NCBI GenBank assembly: GCA_034433995.1
Contig: DAOTZU010000006.1
Location: forward strand, 1 to 32,242
Direction of reading: 5' to 3'
Length of the DNA stretch: 32,242 bases
DNA from: DAOTZU01 sp034433995
GTDB taxonomy: Bacteria > Chloroflexota > Anaerolineae > UBA1429
The number at the start of each line of letters is the position of its first letter. The first letter of the stretch is position 1. The notes under the pieces are model-generated. The model saw nothing but the letters and a program-made list of their open reading frames with translations. It searched no databases and was not told the origin of the DNA. The position numbers were made by a program, and so were the translations under genes. Below, piece by piece: positions 1 through 8,894 of this stretch.

Positions 1-46
1 CAAGGCCTCTACACGACCTCTCTCAACACCCTCGCTCTAGCCCATT

Positions 47-74
47 TGGACAAAAAGAGCGCTTCTCATATAGT
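47..74 (+). promoter_or_regulatory. Predicted sigma70-type promoter of the phosphofructokinase gene
   Basis: A -35 hexamer TGGACA (47-52, 5 of 6 consensus bases) is followed after 16 bases by TATAGT (69-74, 5 of 6). This predicts a transcript start near 81 and a leader of about 33 bases before the ATG at 114. An in-register alternative reads TTGGAC (46-51) with a 17-base spacer. The same 16-base spacing recurs at the other + strand promoters in this window. Confidence 0.55.
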
Positions 75-113
75 ACAATTTTGGAATCATCAAGAAGAGT
101 AGGAGGACAGGTC

Positions 114-1334
114 ATGAGCAAGAAAGGAAACCTCGTCGTCGGTCAATCGGGCGGCCCCACGGCGGTGATCAACAGCAGCCTGGTCGGCGTGGTGCAGGAG
201 GCCATGGCCCACCAAGAGATCGGCGATATTTACGGCATGCTCCACGGCATCGTCGGCGTGCTCAACGAAGAGTTTGTGGATCTGCGCGCCGAGGCCCCAG
301 AGACCTTGGAGACGCTGCGCAACACCCCCGCCTCGGCCCTGGGCACGGTGCGCTACAAGGTCACCGATGAGGATTACGAGCGGCTTCTGGAAGTGTTGAT
401 GGCCTACGAGGTGCGCTATTTCTTTTATATCGGCGGCAATGATTCCATGGATACCACCCACAAGATCGCCCGGCTCGCCGCCCAGAAGGGCTATGAGCTG
501 TATGCCATCGGCGTGCCCAAGACGGTGGATAACGACCTGGCCATCACTGACCATTGCCCCGGCTTTGGCAGCGCGGCGCGCTTTGTGGCCGCGGCCATCC
601 GCAACACCGGCTATGACACCGAGGCCATGGGCTCCAGCGGGCCCATCAAACTCATGGAGATCATGGGCCGCAACGCCGGCTGGCTCACCGCCGCCACGGC
701 CCTGGCCAAGGAGCGCCCCGACGATCCGCCCCAGTTGATCTACATGCCCGAACATGGCGTCTCGTTGGAGCAGGTGGTGGACGATGTGCGCTATTGGTAC
801 CGCCGCCTGGGATATTGCGTGGTGGCCGTCAGCGAAGGGCTGAAGGACGAAAAGGGCAACGGTTTTGGCGCCGCGGTCCGGGGCAAGGTGGAGGTGGATG
901 CCTTTGGCCATGTGCGCAAGGGCGGCGTGGTGGATTTCCTCAGCGAGGTGCTCAAAGAATCCCTGGGCACCTCCATCCGCAGCGACAAGCCGGGGTATCT
1001 GCAGCGTTCCTTCGGCGAGTTGATCTCCCCTGTGGACCGCGACGAGGCCTACCTGGTGGGCAAGGCCGCCGTGCAGGCCGCTTTGTCGGGCGAGACGGAC
1101 AAGATGATCACCCTGGTGCGCAAGAGCGGGCCCACCTATGCCGTGACCACCGGCCTGGCGCCCCTGGAGCAGGTGGCCAACGTGGAACGCATGCTGCCCC
1201 GCGAGTTCATCAACGAGCGCGGCAACGGCGTCACCGAGGCCTTTTTGGCATACGCCCGGCCACTGATCGGCGGACCGCTGATCCCCTATGCGCGTCTGGC
1301 CAAAAAGTTGGTGCCCAAACGGGTGCGCAAGTGA
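114..1334 (+). CDS. pfp: Pyrophosphate-type 6-phosphofructokinase
   Basis: Phosphorylates fructose 6-phosphate to fructose 1,6-bisphosphate in the cytosol. Seen: an N-terminal GQSGGPTAVIN phosphoryl-donor loop, GGNDSMDT at about residues 105-112, PKTVDND at about 140, and the substrate-site segments MEIMGRNAGW and ISPVDRDE. The family rule is that ATP enzymes have Gly at the positions equivalent to E. coli 104 and 124, while PPi enzymes have Asp and Lys. Here they are Asp (GGND) and Lys (PKT), so PPi is the predicted donor and the step would be reversible. The usual metal-site Asp before that Asp is Asn. The start is the ATG at 114, with AGGAGG at 101-106 seven bases upstream; the frame is open back to 81 but has no ribosome site there. 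The product is 406 residues, a normal single-domain length. It is monocistronic, with promoter and terminator visible. The family is certain; the donor assignment is good but untested. Confidence 0.95.
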   Translation: MSKKGNLVVGQSGGPTAVINSSLVGVVQEAMAHQEIGDIYGMLHGIVGVLNEEFVDLRAEAPETLETLRNTPASALGTVRYKVTDEDYERLLEVLMAYEVRYFFYIGGNDSMDTTHKIARLAAQKGYELYAIGVPKTVDNDLAITDHCPGFGSAARFVAAAIRNTGYDTEAMGSSGPIKLMEIMGRNAGWLTAATALAKERPDDPPQLIYMPEHGVSLEQVVDDVRYWYRRLGYCVVAVSEGLKDEKGNGFGAAVRGKVEVDAFGHVRKGGVVDFLSEVLKESLGTSIRSDKPGYLQRSFGELISPVDRDEAYLVGKAAVQAALSGETDKMITLVRKSGPTYAVTTGLAPLEQVANVERMLPREFINERGNGVTEAFLAYARPLIGGPLIPYARLAKKLVPKRVRK

Positions 1335-1340
1335 AACGCA

Positions 1341-1370
1341 AGAGCTGGAACAGAGTTCCAGCTCTTTTTT
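1341..1370 (+). terminator. Intrinsic terminator after the phosphofructokinase gene
   Basis: A perfect 10-bp stem (1341-1350 pairing with 1356-1365) closes a 5-base loop and is followed by a run of T (1366-1370). It sits 6 bases after the pfp stop. It also lies immediately past the stop of the convergent gene at 1373. The reverse direction has only a weak T-rich tail, so it may act partly in both directions. Confidence 0.93.
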
Positions 1371-1372
1371 AT

Positions 1373-4300
1373 TTAAGGATAGGAGAAACGGGGCAGCTCT
1401 TCCGCGGAGGGCGTGGGGCGGGCACTCACGGGGTTGCCGCGCACGGTGACCGGCTCGGCCACCTGGGCAATGGCCCGGCGCATCCCATCGGAGGCGATGG
1501 CGCGCAAGAGGCAGCGCCCTTCCGGCACCGTGCTGGTATCCCAAGCCAGGCTTCCTTGGGCGGGAAGGTCCGTCGCCAAGGCCTGCCAGTTGCGGCCCTC
1601 GTCCATGGAAAGCTCCACCATCACCTTCAGCGGCCGGTTCCCTTCGGAGGCGGCGCGCCAGACGATGTTCTGTTGGCCGAACCATTCCTCGCCCCCCAGG
1701 GGAGACAAAAGCTGGATCACCGGGGCGGAGAGGTTGAGCACCTTGAAGGGTTCCTGGCTCTGGTGGCGGCGGGTGAACTGCCCATCGCTGGCCGAAATGC
1801 GCAACCAGACCGTCTCACAATTGGGGATGGTGGTGGTATCCCAGATGTAGCTCCCGGTGTTGGCCACGCCGTAGGCAAAGAGGTGCCAGGTGGCCCCGGC
1901 ATCGAGGCTATAGGCCAGATTGATGCTCAGTTGGTCGCCATCGGCGTCCTCGGCGTGCCAACGCACCTCTTGCGTCCCCGACCACACCTGGCCGCCACGG
2001 GGTTGAACGAGGGACACCACCGGAGGGTTGCGCCGGGGATTCTCGATGTAGAAAGGTTCGCTCCGGCGCACGATCTTGCCATAGTCGCTCCAGGCCACCA
2101 AACGCAAAAGATAAAAGCCATTGGCCTGGTTGGTGGTATCCCAGGTAAAGCCACCTGTGGGCGCCACGTTTTGGGCGAGGGGGGTCCAGGTCTGGCCGCC
2201 ATCCTCGCTCACCTCCAGATCCATCCGCAAAGCGCTCCCTGGGGGTTGTGCGCGCCACCGCACCTCGCGCGTGCCGGACCAGCGCTCGGCGCGAGCCGGG
2301 GCGACAAACTCCAGGGAGGGCGCTTCCCTCCCAGGCCAGGTCAGGGTAAAGGGCGGGGAAAAGGCCTGCACCACATCGCCCCCGCTTCGCCCCTGCAAGC
2401 GCAGGATGTACGAACGCCCCAGCTCCCATTGGGTCACATCGAGGGTATATTCCCCCTGAGGCTTGAGGCCCTTGGCCAGTTCTTGCCATGTAGAGCCGCC
2501 ATCTGGGCTGAGGGCCAAGGAGAGCGAGAGGGACACATCGGTAGCGCCCTGGCTCACCCAGGAGACGATCTTGCCCTGGCGCAGCCCCTCTGGGCCCGGC
2601 GAGGTGAAGACGAAGCGGGGCAAGGAGGTCTCCCGTTGCAGATAAAAGGCGCCCGGAGTGACCAGTTCCGTCTGGGCGCGGCCATCATCCACCACCAGGC
2701 GCAAGCGATAACTTGTGCCGCCGGGCGCCCGGCGCGTGTCCCAGAGGTAATAGCCCTGCCGCGCATTTACCTTGGCCAAGGGGAGCCAGTTGCCCCGGTC
2801 CACGCTGAGCGAGAGGGTGGCCGTGATGGGATCGCCATCCAGGTCCCACGCCCGCCAAACGACCTCCTGAATCCCCGCCCACCTGACGCCGACGGCAGGG
2901 GCCAAAAGGTTCCCTTGGGGCGGATGGTTCTTGTGATTGCTGATGGTGCACGGGCGCACCACCTCGGAGGAGCCAAGGGAAAGGGTGTTGGTCACCGTGA
3001 GCCGCAGCTCATACTCGCCATCGGCGTGTTGCCGCGTATCCCAAAGGTAAAAGCCATCATCGGGGATGTTCCGCGCCACAGGTTGCCACGCTCCCCCCGC
3101 CACAGCCCGCACCGCCAAGCTGACGGTGCGCGGGCCCCGTTCGGGGTCCGAGACCGCCCAGCGGATCCACTGCCAGCCGGCCAGGCTCGCCTGAGGCTCA
3201 GGGGCGATGAACCGGGGCTGAGGCGGGATGGCCGGCCCGATGGAGAACACATTGCTGCTCTCCGCCTGCGCCCGAAACACGCCATCCCTGGCAACAACCC
3301 GCACCCGATACTGGGCACCAAAAGGCAAGAAGGACGTCTGCCACTGGTAATAGCCGGTGTTGGGGATCCCCTCGGCCAGGGGGATCCAGGTTTGGCCGGC
3401 GTTATCGCTATAGTAGAGGTCAATCAGCAACCGCCGCGCGTCGCGGCTGGCGGCGTGCCACAGGATCAGGGCCTCCTTTTCCAGCCGGGCGGGGCCATTG
3501 GGCCAGAGGAGGTATACCGTGGGCGGCCTTGCCTCCACCAGCTTGACCCCGGTCACCGATGCGACGGCTGTGGCGCCGACGATATCCCGTGCGATCACCC
3601 GCACCTCATAATCATCCCCGGCCGCGAGGTCTTCGGTGCGCCAAAGGAAGGAGCCCTCGTTCGGGAGCTGGCGGGCCACGGTGACCCATTCTCCCGTCCC
3701 CCGCCGATACTCGATATCCATGCGCAGCGCATCCTGGTCGGGATCCGCCGCATACCATGCTATGGGCACTTGGCCAGCGTAGGGCGTGCCGGCTTGCGGC
3801 GCCAACAGGCTGAGCACGGGCCGCTCATTCACGTTTTTGACGGTCAAGGGGTCGCTCACATCCTGGGCGTAGGCCAATCCATCGCCCACGGTGACGCGCA
3901 AAAGGCCCTGGGGACCATCAGGATAGCCGGCAGTGTTCCAGCGCAATGGCGCAGTGGAGGTCACCCCTTGGGCCACCTCGATCCAGTGGCGCCCGCCATC
4001 GGGGCTATACTCCCAGGTGGCCGAGAGCGGACGACCAACCGGGCTGGACCAGGTCCAAGGGACCTGGACCACGCCGCGCTGGCGCACCCCGGCGGGAAAA
4101 TCTTGCAGGGCGACCGTCGGCAGCGCGTTATGCACCACCACGGGGCGCGTGGCGCGAGAGGTTTCTCCCCGCCCATCGGTGAGCAGCGCCACCAGCTCAT
4201 AGACGCCATCCAGCACGTCCAACGTGTTCCACACCAGGGTACATTGTCGCTCGCTCCCCCAGGAACGCTGCTCGATCAGGCGCAACTGACCCGCTGTATC

Positions 4301-6790
4301 GCGGCAGTAGAGGCGCAGCTCGCTGGAGGGCGAGATGACGCTCCGGGTTTGCAGCCGGATGGAGACCGCCCCGCGCAAGACGGCGTCAGGCTCCGGTGCG
4401 CGAAAGTAAACCGGCGTCCCCGCGTTGGCGATGGTGAGATCCTCCACCCGCACAGTTCCTCGGTAGCCCTTGACCGCCTCGCTCACGATGACCAGGGCAT
4501 AAGGACCATCGGGCAGGGCGGTGGTATCCCAATCCAGCAGCCAGCGCCCCACCTCCTCCTGGAGGAGGCCCAAAGGGATCAGGCTGCCGTCGGGCGTCTC
4601 GGCGTAGGCTCGGACGCTGGCCACATAGGCCACACCGCGAGACGCCACCACCCGCACCTGCTCGCGGCCGCGCAAGACCTGCCCCGCGCCGGGCCGCGAG
4701 ACCCAGAATAGGGGCCTCTGCCGGCCCAAGATGGCCACCGGGCCATCAGAGCGGGCGCAAGCCACGCGCCCTTGGGCATCGAACGCCCGGGCGCACACGT
4801 ACCAGGCATCGCCATCCATCTCTTCTCGTATGGGGAGGCGCAGGCCCCAGCCGTCGGCGCCATCGGTATCGCTGCCCAACCAGAGGGACTCGGGCACATC
4901 CAGGGTGAAGGCGCGCCCCGCATAACGCGTGGCCAAAAGGGGCTGGGCGCGCTCCAGGTAGAAATCCACGCGCTCCACCGGGCTGGCCATAGGTTTCACT
5001 TGGGCAGCAATTTCGAGCACATCGGAGAGAATCACGCCCTGGTGGGGCGCCACCACCTGCACCCGGGGGGCAAGAGAGTTCTCCAGCTCCAAGGGCTCAG
5101 AAAAACTGTAGGTCTCCCGGCCGGCGCGATCTTGGGCCACCAGCATGGCACGGTAGCGACCGTCGGGCAGGGCGCGGGTGTCGTACTCTAGCCTTTGCCA
5201 GCGGGCCGCCGGCCAAGAAGCCTGCCCCGGAGGGGCATATGGGCCCAGATACGCCGCCCGGGCCTCGGTGGGCTCCCCCGCGCCCGCCTGGGGCACCAAA
5301 AAGAGGGCCAAACTGCGCAGCACATTCTCCGGATTGCGCACCAGGGCGGAAAGGAAGGACTTGCCCTGCTGCGCCCCCTCTCCGGGGGCAAGAAGCCACA
5401 CCCAGGGACGATCCTGCGGTTGCACGGTGAACCAGCCGCCATAGGCGATGGCGCCTTGGCCATCCTGGGTGCGCCCACGGGCCACCACCCGGTAGTGGGC
5501 ATTGGGGTCCAAGCCGGTCAGGAGCAAAGGCGCCTGCCAGCCATCTTGACCATCGCGATCAACCCCCAGAGGGAGCAAGGCCCCCATCGCGGAGGAGGAA
5601 GGCTTGGTTTGGAGATAGAAGGCGATCTCTTGCCACGCGCCGGACGGCAAGTTGGCCTCCACCCGAGCCTCGCCGGCGGCGGTGAGCATCATCCCGCCCA
5701 GCGGATACACCACCCGGAGTTGCGGAGCGGCCCGGGTCAGGTCCAGGAATTGGATCTGCCAATCCCCGTCCTCCCCCGGAGCCGCCCATACCACACGGGG
5801 ATGGCCGCGAACATCCACGGCGAGATCCACCCCCAGAACGCCGCCCACCTTCCCCAGAACCTTGCGGCTGGCGCGCCAATCCGCCGAGGAGGCGTACCAG
5901 AGGGTACCCTCTTGCACCCACACCAGGTGGGCGAGCTCGTCGGGGCCGGCGGCCAGCGCCCAAGCGCCGGCGTCCAGGCGTCCCGGCACCACGGTGCGCA
6001 CAGCGGCCCAATTTTGGCTATTGCTATACCGTAACCCATCCGCCGCCTGCCACGCCAGGTGCGCCCGCCCCTCAGGGCCAACGGCCAGCTTGAGGCCGGA
6101 CCCTTCGGCAGCGACCCGCACAGGAGCCACGCCCTCCTTCAGCGGCGCATAGTAGATGCCCGACCGCTGGCTATTCTCGGCCTTGAGCGACCACGCTAAA
6201 TGGAGAGACCGATCCTGCCCGATGCCCAGGGCCAGTTCCCCCACGGTGACATGCGCGGTGAGGGGCAAGGTGATGGTGATGCGCTGCGCGGTATCAAGAT
6301 AGTGGATGGCATCCCTTTGCGCCCAGGCCACGTGGAGCCCCCCTTGCGCATCCAGGGCCAGGGCCAAGGGTTGGCCGGCCTCTTGTTGCTCCCAGAGGCG
6401 TTCGAGGGTGGCTTGAGGAGTGTACCGGTAGATTGCCAGCGTCTGGGTGCTGCTCTGGGACCAGGCAAGGGTGAGGTGCTCGTGAGCGACCAAGGCAAAG
6501 GAGGCACGTTCCAGGGCCGAGGGCATGGTCGTGGTGACCACGACAGGCTGCCAGAGGGGCGCCTGGGCCAAAAGGATCTGGGCAGGTTCATCTTGGCCCG
6601 GATAATGTTTCCAGACCAGCGCCGCCCGGCCATCGGGGGCGAGGGCGATGCGCGGCGACAGATCGGCCCCGGGCGTCTGGCCGATCAGGATCCATCCCCC
6701 ATCCCCGCCTGAGCCGCTATCCGCCGCCACGCCCAAGGCCAAGCAGAACACGGCCAGGAGGCACAGCATCCATGCCAAGGCCTTACCCAT
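1373..6790 (-). CDS. Very large secreted Ig-like repeat protein with N-terminal propeller-like region
   Basis: I do not recognise a named family for the whole protein (1,805 residues). Residues 1-23 form a signal peptide (MGK, hydrophobic core, then Ala-Ala-Asp). Residues of about 30-355 contain repeated strands of the LHLAW / HLVWVQ type, as in WD/BNR-like propellers reading data series. The remainder is about 14 beta-sandwich modules of 90-100 residues. The last nine share a pattern: P-x-L-x-P, then W-x-G-x-x-x-V-x-W, an Asp-Gly-Asp pair, S-x-D-G-G-x-T-W, and Y-x-W-D-T before a closing LR-x-x-A-x-DG. This resembles bacterial Ig/FN3-type surface domains. No LPxTG, C-terminal helix or S-layer domain is visible, and the tail is short and Pro/Ser/Thr-rich. 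It is the last gene of the operon, 71 bases after the Asp-box gene. It is probably extracellular, structural or adhesive; that role is inference. Confidence 0.85.
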   Translation of the reverse strand: MGKALAWMLCLLAVFCLALGVAADSGSGGDGGWILIGQTPGADLSPRIALAPDGRAALVWKHYPGQDEPAQILLAQAPLWQPVVVTTTMPSALERASFALVAHEHLTLAWSQSSTQTLAIYRYTPQATLERLWEQQEAGQPLALALDAQGGLHVAWAQRDAIHYLDTAQRITITLPLTAHVTVGELALGIGQDRSLHLAWSLKAENSQRSGIYYAPLKEGVAPVRVAAEGSGLKLAVGPEGRAHLAWQAADGLRYSNSQNWAAVRTVVPGRLDAGAWALAAGPDELAHLVWVQEGTLWYASSADWRASRKVLGKVGGVLGVDLAVDVRGHPRVVWAAPGEDGDWQIQFLDLTRAAPQLRVVYPLGGMMLTAAGEARVEANLPSGAWQEIAFYLQTKPSSSAMGALLPLGVDRDGQDGWQAPLLLTGLDPNAHYRVVARGRTQDGQGAIAYGGWFTVQPQDRPWVWLLAPGEGAQQGKSFLSALVRNPENVLRSLALFLVPQAGAGEPTEARAAYLGPYAPPGQASWPAARWQRLEYDTRALPDGRYRAMLVAQDRAGRETYSFSEPLELENSLAPRVQVVAPHQGVILSDVLEIAAQVKPMASPVERVDFYLERAQPLLATRYAGRAFTLDVPESLWLGSDTDGADGWGLRLPIREEMDGDAWYVCARAFDAQGRVACARSDGPVAILGRQRPLFWVSRPGAGQVLRGREQVRVVASRGVAYVASVRAYAETPDGSLIPLGLLQEEVGRWLLDWDTTALPDGPYALVIVSEAVKGYRGTVRVEDLTIANAGTPVYFRAPEPDAVLRGAVSIRLQTRSVISPSSELRLYCRDTAGQLRLIEQRSWGSERQCTLVWNTLDVLDGVYELVALLTDGRGETSRATRPVVVHNALPTVALQDFPAGVRQRGVVQVPWTWSSPVGRPLSATWEYSPDGGRHWIEVAQGVTSTAPLRWNTAGYPDGPQGLLRVTVGDGLAYAQDVSDPLTVKNVNERPVLSLLAPQAGTPYAGQVPIAWYAADPDQDALRMDIEYRRGTGEWVTVARQLPNEGSFLWRTEDLAAGDDYEVRVIARDIVGATAVASVTGVKLVEARPPTVYLLWPNGPARLEKEALILWHAASRDARRLLIDLYYSDNAGQTWIPLAEGIPNTGYYQWQTSFLPFGAQYRVRVVARDGVFRAQAESSNVFSIGPAIPPQPRFIAPEPQASLAGWQWIRWAVSDPERGPRTVSLAVRAVAGGAWQPVARNIPDDGFYLWDTRQHADGEYELRLTVTNTLSLGSSEVVRPCTISNHKNHPPQGNLLAPAVGVRWAGIQEVVWRAWDLDGDPITATLSLSVDRGNWLPLAKVNARQGYYLWDTRRAPGGTSYRLRLVVDDGRAQTELVTPGAFYLQRETSLPRFVFTSPGPEGLRQGKIVSWVSQGATDVSLSLSLALSPDGGSTWQELAKGLKPQGEYTLDVTQWELGRSYILRLQGRSGGDVVQAFSPPFTLTWPGREAPSLEFVAPARAERWSGTREVRWRAQPPGSALRMDLEVSEDGGQTWTPLAQNVAPTGGFTWDTTNQANGFYLLRLVAWSDYGKIVRRSEPFYIENPRRNPPVVSLVQPRGGQVWSGTQEVRWHAEDADGDQLSINLAYSLDAGATWHLFAYGVANTGSYIWDTTTIPNCETVWLRISASDGQFTRRHQSQEPFKVLNLSAPVIQLLSPLGGEEWFGQQNIVWRAASEGNRPLKVMVELSMDEGRNWQALATDLPAQGSLAWDTSTVPEGRCLLRAIASDGMRRAIAQVAEPVTVRGNPVSARPTPSAEELPRFSYP

Positions 6791-6861
6791 GCATTATCCC
6801 CCGCCGGCATTGTAACCTGAACCGGCGCATCGTGCAACCTATGTCGAGGCCAACTCGGCCA

Positions 6862-8835
6862 TCAGCGGGAGAGCAGCGGCAGATACAAGGGATAGCGCGG
6901 CGGCTGCGGCGGCTCGCCATGGCGCCACACGCCGCCGGCGGTGGCCGCAAAGAGCACAGGGGTGCCATCTGCCAGCCCCAGGCCCAACCCGCGCACGCGC
7001 AGATCGCCCAACCCCTCGTTGAGGGGCTGCCAGGTGAGGCCGCCGTTGGTGGAGTAATAGACCCCGGAGGCGCTGCCCACGTAGCAATTCGGCCGCAGGG
7101 CATATTGGGGATGCAGGGCCAAACCGGTGATATCCAACCCCAATAGGCCCACATAACTCCAGCCCTGGCCCCGATCCACCGAGCGATAGACCCCCGCCGT
7201 CGTCCCGGCAAAGGCGACGACGCGGCCGGCGTAGCCGGGGGCGCCCACCAGAGCGCGGATGTGGGGCGTGGTGGGCGCGATGGTGGCGCGCACCCAGGTC
7301 ACCCCGCCGTTGGATGACCTAAAGAGGCCACCGCCCCAGGTGCCGGCCAAAAGATAGGGCTCGCCATCCTCCACCAGATACGCCAGCGAGGTCACATAAA
7401 GGGTTGTCAACCCCGACGAGCGCGGCACCCACGAGGCGCCGCCATCGGCCGAGTAATAGATCCCGCCGCCATAGGTGGCCAGCCACATCTCGCCCTCCGC
7501 GCCCAGGGCCAGATCCACCGCATCCAGCACACCCACGCCCGCGTTGGCCGCCTCCCAAGATCTACCGCCATTACGGGAGAGGAACAACCCCTCGCGGGTG
7601 GCCGCATACACCGTGCGATCCCGCCCATAGCGCGGCGAGCAGCGCAACGCCCGCACTTCGAGATCGCGCAACGCCGTCAAGTGCCAGGAGAGACCATCGT
7701 CGGTGGATTTCCAGACGCCGCTAGGCCCGCCGGCATAGATGGTGCGGTCCTCCCCATAGTTGGGCGAGAGGGCTACCGTGTGAAACGCGAGGTTGGTGAT
7801 GCCGTGGTTCTGGGCCACCCACGTCACGCCGGCATCATGGGAGACCATGACCCCCCAGAGGTCCGTGCCCGCGTAAAGGACTGGGGCGCTGGCATCGGTC
7901 GGCGCGGCGGCCAAGGCGTGGACGGCGCCCGTGATCTCCTCGCTCCGCGACCAGGAACCGCCGCCATCGGTGGAACGATACACGCCCTCGTCGCCGGCCA
8001 GGAACAGGGTGCGATCGGCCGCATAGTTGGGCGAAAAGAGGACGGCCCGCACAGCCTGGCCCACCAGCCAGGCCGCCTCCCAGGTGGCGCCGCCATCGGT
8101 GGAGCGGTAGGCGCCGTTCAGGGTGCCCACCACCAGGGTGCGATCTGTGGGATAGGCGGGCGAGAGGGCGATGGCGATGACGGGCAGGCCGTTGAAGGCG
8201 GCAAGGTCCCAGTTCTGCCCGCTATCCCGCGAGATGTACAGCCCCACCACCGTGCCGCCAAAGGCGGTGAAGTGCTCCCCCTCTTGGGGCGCCAAAGCGG
8301 CGAAAAAGGCATGCACGCTGGGGCCCACGGCGTTCCAGCCCTTGCCCCCGCTGACGCTGAGATACAACCCCCGGCTCGTGGCGGCCAGGAGGGTCTGGTT
8401 CGTGGCGTAATCGGGCGAGATGGCCAATTGCGCCACCGCCAAAGAGGCCAGGCCATCGCTCCACAGGCTCCACGAGGCGCCGCCCGTCGCCGAGCGAAAG
8501 ATGCCGCCGGAGGTGGTGGCAACATACAACGTGCGATCCTCGCCGTAGGCGGGCGAGACCACGATGCTAGAGACCGTCAACTCTGTGGGCAGCCCGGCCA
8601 CCCTTTGCCAATGCTCCCCGCCATCGGCAGAAAAAAAGAGGCCGCCGGCATCGGCGCCGGCCAAGACGGTGCGGTCTTGGCTATAGGCTGGGGAGATGGC
8701 CAAGGCGCGGATGCGCCCTCCGTAAGGCCCGGCGGAGCTCCAAGAGGGCGCGGCCGCCCCCACCGGGAGGGCGCCGACCGCCAACCACATCGCCAGGCTC
8801 AGGCTTAACCATTTGGCCCATGTGCTGCGCTGCAT
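6862..8835 (-). CDS. Secreted Asp-box (BNR / sortilin-like) beta-propeller protein
   Basis: The protein has 657 residues. An N-terminal signal peptide (MQRSTWAKW, a hydrophobic stretch, then VGAAAP) is followed by about 13 Asp-box motifs of the S-x-D-G-G-x-x-W type at roughly 45-residue spacing. These alternate with SPxYxxDRTLYxA strands. The arrangement is typical of ten-bladed Vps10/sortilin-like or BNR propellers, which are protein- or glycan-binding and usually not enzymes. No sialidase catalytic set (RIP motif) was seen. The protein ends in a Pro-rich stretch and YLPLLSR. The start at 8835 is chosen because AGGAGG lies at 8842-8847, six bases upstream; the frame remains open to 8877 without such a site. 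It is the middle gene of the operon, 59 bases after the LysM gene and 71 before the Ig-repeat gene. The ligand is unknown. Confidence 0.88.
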   Translation of the reverse strand: MQRSTWAKWLSLSLAMWLAVGALPVGAAAPSWSSAGPYGGRIRALAISPAYSQDRTVLAGADAGGLFFSADGGEHWQRVAGLPTELTVSSIVVSPAYGEDRTLYVATTSGGIFRSATGGASWSLWSDGLASLAVAQLAISPDYATNQTLLAATSRGLYLSVSGGKGWNAVGPSVHAFFAALAPQEGEHFTAFGGTVVGLYISRDSGQNWDLAAFNGLPVIAIALSPAYPTDRTLVVGTLNGAYRSTDGGATWEAAWLVGQAVRAVLFSPNYAADRTLFLAGDEGVYRSTDGGGSWSRSEEITGAVHALAAAPTDASAPVLYAGTDLWGVMVSHDAGVTWVAQNHGITNLAFHTVALSPNYGEDRTIYAGGPSGVWKSTDDGLSWHLTALRDLEVRALRCSPRYGRDRTVYAATREGLFLSRNGGRSWEAANAGVGVLDAVDLALGAEGEMWLATYGGGIYYSADGGASWVPRSSGLTTLYVTSLAYLVEDGEPYLLAGTWGGGLFRSSNGGVTWVRATIAPTTPHIRALVGAPGYAGRVVAFAGTTAGVYRSVDRGQGWSYVGLLGLDITGLALHPQYALRPNCYVGSASGVYYSTNGGLTWQPLNEGLGDLRVRGLGLGLADGTPVLFAATAGGVWRHGEPPQPPRYPLYLPLLSR

Positions 8836-8894
8836 GGCAAACCTCCTCTCGCGGCGACCCAACCCTCCGGCCGGCAAGGCATCAGGCGCGCATC

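Noticed and set aside
794..4711. A 1,305-codon open frame on the + strand
   Set aside because: It runs antisense to the end of the phosphofructokinase gene frame and the Ig-repeat gene, is rich in Gly/Arg/Pro/His with no domain, and has no ribosome site. It is a GC-driven shadow.
6862..8835. Sialidase enzyme call for the Asp-box protein
   Set aside because: Asp boxes alone are shared by non-enzymatic propellers; no RIP motif or catalytic Arg/Tyr/Glu set was recognised.
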